Assembly (NCBI RefSeq): GCF_036894955.1
Contig: NZ_CP145905.1
Location: 5,913,001-5,977,000 of the forward strand
DNA from: Paenibacillus sp. KS-LC4
Lineage (GTDB): Bacteria > Bacillota > Bacilli > Paenibacillales > Paenibacillaceae
Direction: 5' to 3'
Length of the DNA stretch: 64,000 bases
The notes beneath the pieces were generated by a model that worked only from the letters and a program-made list of their open reading frames with translations, had not been told where the DNA came from and did not search any database. The stretch's first letter is position 1. Each line of letters begins with the position of its first letter. Below, in pieces: positions 60,280 through 64,000 of the stretch. The translations under genes and the position numbers were made by a program.

Positions 60280-61170
60280 TTAAGCTGTTTGATCGGTAGA
60301 AGCAGTTGCCGCTGCCTCCGTAGTTTCTGTTGCTCCATCACGCTTCCCATGCTTGCCTTGACGTCCCTTTCCATCGCCTTCCGGCTTCTTAAACTCGCCA
60401 TTAACGAGCAGGGTAACATGCTCCGTGAGGGCAGCGATTCTCTCATCATATTGTTCCTGTGTCAGCTTGCCATCCGTGAGGGCTTGATCAAGCCTCGCTT
60501 GTTCCTCACTGCGTTTTTGGTCAATTACCTTCTGTACGTCTACGCCTTTTTCAGTCGCAATGGCAGCCAGCGATTTGCCATCCTTCAGCTCCGCTTTTAG
60601 CTCATCGACTGTCACGCCAAAAACGGTCGCTGTTTCCTCGCTTGCGAGGCCGCCTTTACCAAATTCGGCTTTGCCACCGTCACGCTTTCCACCTTCACCG
60701 CCAAGTCCAGCTTGGCCATTCGAATCCAATATTTTATCAGCTATTGCTGAGCTATCCCATTGTTTATCCGCTTTAGCTGCATCGAGCGTCTTGTCCGTAT
60801 TGTCGCTTTCAAGCTTCTCCTTCCGAGCAGCTGCTGCTGCATCAATCCATTCCACCAGCTTGGCCTTCAGCGTCTCACGATCTACGCCCTGAGCGGAAGC
60901 GACCTCTGCGAGCGTTTGCGTTTTGAGCTGTGTATCCAGCGTCGCTTCGTCAAGCTTCAAATATTCAGCAAGCTGCGTTTTCCACTGTCCAAAACCAGAA
61001 AATCCGCCCTTATGCTTGCCTGCTTCACGCACTTTTCCGCTTCCTTCCGCATTGCTTTGCGCGCTTGTATCCGTTGAAGCGGCATGAATAGCCGGTATGG
61101 CCAGCGCACCTCCGCCTACTACCAGCGATAATGCGATTGCGCTTGCGACGATTGTTTTCGTACCCTTCAT
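60280..61170 (-). CDS. Secreted protein with two helical repeats
   Basis: A 296-residue exported protein. Signal peptide to about residue 30 (AIHAAST). Two related helical modules: about 70-118 (YLKLDEATLDTQLKTQTLAEVASAQGVD) and about 183-250 (VFGVTVDELKAELKDGKSLAAIATEKGVD); each is a short segment with L-x-x-x-L, a K/T-x-x-LA-x-IA block and a conserved GVD. A DGK-L-T-QEQYDERIAAL segment and Gly/Lys-rich tail follow. Such proteins are common in Paenibacillus and have no known function; a soluble or wall-associated role is likely. Monocistronic. Confidence 0.8.
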   Translation of the reverse strand: MKGTKTIVASAIALSLVVGGGALAIPAIHAASTDTSAQSNAEGSGKVREAGKHKGGFSGFGQWKTQLAEYLKLDEATLDTQLKTQTLAEVASAQGVDRETLKAKLVEWIDAAAAARKEKLESDNTDKTLDAAKADKQWDSSAIADKILDSNGQAGLGGEGGKRDGGKAEFGKGGLASEETATVFGVTVDELKAELKDGKSLAAIATEKGVDVQKVIDQKRSEEQARLDQALTDGKLTQEQYDERIAALTEHVTLLVNGEFKKPEGDGKGRQGKHGKRDGATETTEAAATASTDQTA

Positions 61171-61300
61171 GACTGTATTCCACCTTTCAGTTGAATTTGC
61201 CTTACATTTCTATCATAGGCATCCATTCTTAGCTCAGTTATAAACCCAGCTGAATATTTCCTGAAAATCGTGAGGATTCATTCATAAAAAAGCAAAAAAA

Positions 61301-61323
61301 GGCGGAGCCTCAGCAGCTCCGCC
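61301..61323 (-). terminator. Terminator of the BmrCD-like operon
   Basis: GGCGGAGC (61301-61308) pairs with GCTCCGCC (61316-61323); on the minus strand TTTTTTTGCTTTTTT follows. Confidence 0.9.
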
Positions 61324-61376
61324 TATATCCTATACGATCGTATTTCCCGTTCTTTCTGAAAATGAAGCCTTCAGCC

Positions 61377-63398
61377 CTACGCCGTTACAGGCGCCCCCAG
61401 CTGCAATTGATACATCGCGAAGTATTTGCCGCTATGCTCCATCAGTTGATCATGGTTGCCCCGCTCAACGATCTCGCCATGATCCAGCACCAGAATTTGA
61501 TCGGCCTGACGAATCGTTGACAGACGATGGGCAATAACGAACGTGGTGCGCCCTTTTTTGAGTACATCAAGCGCCCCCTGAATAATCGCCTCTGTCTCGG
61601 TATCAATGCTCGCAGTCGCTTCATCCAAAATCAAAATCGCCGGGTCATACGCAAGCGCCCGGGCAAAAGAAATCAGCTGGCGCTGGCCCGCAGACAGCGT
61701 GCTGCCCTTCTCGATAACCGGCGCATCAATACCGCCGGGAAACTGCATAAACATCTCGTACGCCCCAACATCGCGCAGCGCCTGCTCTACCCGCTCCCGG
61801 CTAATGTCCGGGTTGCCTAGACTGACGTTCGATGCAATCGTTCCCGTGAACAGGAACGGGTCCTGCAGCACGATGCCCATATGCTGGCGCAGCTGCTGCT
61901 TCGGAATATCACGCACATCGCGTCCATCAATTAAGATGCTGCCCTGCTTTAAGTCATAGAACCGGAACAGCAGGTTGAGAATCGAGCTTTTGCCAGAGCC
62001 GGTATGCCCTACGAGCGCCACCGTCTCGCCCTGGCGAGCGATGAAGGAAATATTTTTGAGCACATTATCGTCTTTTTTATAGGCGAAGGTGACATCCTTA
62101 AACTGCACTTCGCCCTTGTAGCGCTCGATTTTACCGCTTGCAACGTCAACGCCCTCTTCATCCATCAGCTTGAAAACACGCTCCGCCGATACACGTGCCG
62201 TTTCCAGATTGGAGAGCTGGTTCACCACGCCGACAATCGGCTGGAACATCCGATTCATGAGATCAATAAAAGCATACAGCGTACCGACGAGCAAAATCGT
62301 ACCGAACCAATTGCCCCAGAACATCCAAATGACAACCAGAAACATAATGTTGCGGATGACCTGAACCATATTATGCGAGGTGATAGAGTTTAAATGAAGC
62401 AGCTTGTTTTGATATTTGAAATAATGATTGTTCAGCTCATCAAATTCTTCCATTGTCTCTTTCTGACGGCGGAAAGCCTGAATGATTGGCATCCCCTGAA
62501 TAGCTTCATTGATCATGCCGTTAATTTCGCTCAGCTTAGCTCGAATAACCTTATTGTAATGCGCCGCAAAGCGGCGATATACCTTGATCCATACGAGCAG
62601 CAGCGGTACTAGCGGCAGTGCGAACAACGCCAGTCTCCAATCGAGAAAGAACAACGCTACATAGATCGCCGACATATAAATGATGGCTGAGAAAAAGTTG
62701 GCCAATACCGAAACATACAGCTCCCGCACCGCCTCGGTGTCATTCGTAATGCGTGATACGACTTGGCCTGCGGCCAGTGTATCGTAATAATTGACGGGCA
62801 GACGCTGCGTATGCTCGAATACATCATTACGCATACGGCGAACGATGCTGTTGGCTGACGTCTGCAGCAGCAGCCTTTGGCCATAAGTCAACAATCCGCC
62901 TATGAGCAGCAGCGCGCAATAAAGCACCGCAAGCTTAATAATGCCAGGTGTTTCTGGCTTGTAGAAGGCGAACAGCTCTTTTGCAGACAGGGCGGTTACG
63001 GGGAAAACAGCCACCTCTCCTGTCGCTTTGCTCGTAAGGGTCATCTGCTCACCCTCTACCTTGCGTTTTCCATCCTCGAAGGGAAGCTTCCCTTCAAGCC
63101 AATAAAACGTTCTTCCCGACTGCAATATCCGCACACTGTCACCCTGCGGCTCTCCTGCCGACAGATGATCCTCGCGTTTGTACCATTTTCCATTATGCTC
63201 AACCGCGAAGCTGTCTTGCTTCGCCGTCTCATACCATGTCTTCTCAATGCCAAGTATGTTTTGGTCGATCATGCGCTTGGCAATGAACGGTCCCGCGAGC
63301 TCCGCGGTTACCGCTAACAGCAGCAGCACAAGAGCTCCAATAATCGGCTTCTTATATAGCATGGCGTATTGAAACAATCGTTTACCTGCTAAGCCCAT
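61377..63398 (-). CDS. bmrD: Heterodimeric ABC exporter subunit, BmrD/YheH-like
   Basis: A 673-residue half-transporter, the same length as BmrD (YheH) of B. subtilis. Between helices 1 and 2 it has an extra extracellular domain of about 100 residues (about 42-150, EKTWYETAKQDSF to AKELFAFYKPETP), a BmrD trait. The ATPase is canonical: Walker A GHTGSGKSS, Walker B LILDEATASID, switch His IAHRLST, with signature LSAGQRQ. Its partner upstream carries the degenerate Walker B. BmrCD exports many drugs in Bacillus and is induced by ribosome-targeting antibiotics; no attenuator leader is in the window because the operon start lies outside it. Confidence 0.88.
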   Translation of the reverse strand: MGLAGKRLFQYAMLYKKPIIGALVLLLLAVTAELAGPFIAKRMIDQNILGIEKTWYETAKQDSFAVEHNGKWYKREDHLSAGEPQGDSVRILQSGRTFYWLEGKLPFEDGKRKVEGEQMTLTSKATGEVAVFPVTALSAKELFAFYKPETPGIIKLAVLYCALLLIGGLLTYGQRLLLQTSANSIVRRMRNDVFEHTQRLPVNYYDTLAAGQVVSRITNDTEAVRELYVSVLANFFSAIIYMSAIYVALFFLDWRLALFALPLVPLLLVWIKVYRRFAAHYNKVIRAKLSEINGMINEAIQGMPIIQAFRRQKETMEEFDELNNHYFKYQNKLLHLNSITSHNMVQVIRNIMFLVVIWMFWGNWFGTILLVGTLYAFIDLMNRMFQPIVGVVNQLSNLETARVSAERVFKLMDEEGVDVASGKIERYKGEVQFKDVTFAYKKDDNVLKNISFIARQGETVALVGHTGSGKSSILNLLFRFYDLKQGSILIDGRDVRDIPKQQLRQHMGIVLQDPFLFTGTIASNVSLGNPDISRERVEQALRDVGAYEMFMQFPGGIDAPVIEKGSTLSAGQRQLISFARALAYDPAILILDEATASIDTETEAIIQGALDVLKKGRTTFVIAHRLSTIRQADQILVLDHGEIVERGNHDQLMEHSGKYFAMYQLQLGAPVTA

Positions 63399-63443
63399 TG
63401 TCCCTAGCGCCCCCCATTTCCTTTGCTTTTCTTACGTTGTATA

Positions 63444-64000
63444 TTAGGACTCAATAATCGACTCCAGCTGCTGGCGATCATATTGCTCCTTGTACCAGCC
63501 GCCCGCTTGCAGCAGCTCCTCATGAGTGCCCTCCTGCACAATGCGGCCCTCATCTAGTACAATAATCCAATTTGCATGCTGAATCGCGGACAGGCGGTGT
63601 GTCGTAATAAGCGTCGTTTTGCCGGCACGTTCTGTGCGGATGCCCTCGATAATTTCCGCCTCTGTCTTACCGTCCACAGCAGACAGCGCATCATCCAGCA
63701 TTAAAATTTCCGGATCAGCGATGAGCGCACGCGCAATACTCACACGCTGCTTCTGTCCGCCAGACAGGGCAACCCCCTTCTCACCGACCATCGTTTCCAA
63801 GCCTTCAGGCAAAAACTGAATATCCTTGGCGAAGGAAGCCCGTTCCAGCGCACGCTGTAAATCCGCTTCGCTCGCCTCTCCCTTCTTCCCAAACCATATA
63901 TTATGGCGAATGGAACGGGAGAACAGCACGGGCTGCTGCGGCACATAGCCGATCCAGCCGAGCAAGCGCTCCATTTCGAGCTTCTCAATGGGCACATCCG
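63444..64000 (-). CDS. bmrC: Heterodimeric ABC exporter subunit, BmrC/YheI-like (truncated by window)
   Basis: The C-terminal 185 codons of a half-transporter; the frame runs off the window edge, so the start and Walker A lie beyond base 64000. Q-loop GYVPQQPVLFS, signature LSGGQKQRVSIARAL, Walker B LMLDDALSAVD (Asp in place of the catalytic Glu), switch His TTHRLS. This is the degenerate half known from BmrC. It ends 45 bases before bmrD. Confidence 0.88.
   Translation of the reverse strand, partial: DVPIEKLEMERLLGWIGYVPQQPVLFSRSIRHNIWFGKKGEASEADLQRALERASFAKDIQFLPEGLETMVGEKGVALSGGQKQRVSIARALIADPEILMLDDALSAVDGKTEAEIIEGIRTERAGKTTLITTHRLSAIQHANWIIVLDEGRIVQEGTHEELLQAGGWYKEQYDRQQLESIIES

Overview
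The window reads as a chromosomal segment of a Gram-positive, spore-forming Bacillales, most likely a Paenibacillus or close relative. The basis is an SLH-anchored surface protein, a CotH-like protein, lipoteichoic-acid synthase, YesM/YesN-type sugar regulation, a PL3 pectate lyase, a PerR-type regulator, and strong AGGAGG ribosome binding sites with some GTG and TTG starts. This is inferred from gene content only; there is no rRNA or tRNA in the window.

Layout. 1-2647: end of one and all of a second subunit of a heterodimeric ABC exporter. 2751-4337: an orphan fused sugar-permease-like membrane protein. 4595-6085: catalase with a PerR box. 6351-8304: an A+T-rich two-gene insert, an AAA ATPase plus an RloB-family protein (AbiL/RloAB-type phage defence). 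8379-9601: PerR and an atypical winged-helix response regulator, translationally overlapped. 9773-10162: a promoter-to-hairpin stretch without a gene, candidate structured RNA. 10171-20201: cardiolipin synthase, dGTPase-like HD protein, an inverted-repeat element, nucleoside hydrolase, a 31-codon basic ORF, a VanY-type carboxypeptidase, LTA synthase, Bcp peroxiredoxin, asparaginase, and (19626-21690) an ApbE / haem-membrane-protein operon. 21934-30254: mglBAC sugar uptake genes with their own sugar-binding lipoprotein, YesM-like kinase and YesN-like regulator (a three-component sensor). 30588-33343: pectate lyase, then a formate/nitrite-channel plus L-lactate dehydrogenase operon behind an Fnr-type site. 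33499-41531: CotH-like protein, a fumarylacetoacetase-family / amidase / gamma-glutamyltransferase operon, and a divergent Lrp/AsnC regulator with a split chromate transporter. 41641-48405: a giant cadherin-repeat SLH protein followed by three tandem tail-collar proteins. 48611-52257: MarR/MMPL (YdgG/YdgH-like) operon.

52467-59840 is the most notable region: an A+T-rich nine-gene operon on the minus strand that looks like a complete head-to-tail circular bacteriocin locus. It has a 68-residue precursor whose last 60 residues resemble uberolysin, amylocyclicin and carnocyclin A, a 58-residue two-helix probable immunity protein too short to stand out by length, a SpoIIM/DUF95 protein, a Yip1-like protein, an AS-48 EFGH-like HlyD/ATPase/MacB-permease export set, and a second ATPase with a large membrane protein. 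The structural gene sits in the middle of the operon and is followed by its own terminator hairpin.

60280-64000: a secreted two-repeat protein and a second heterodimeric ABC exporter (BmrD-like complete, BmrC-like cut by the window edge).
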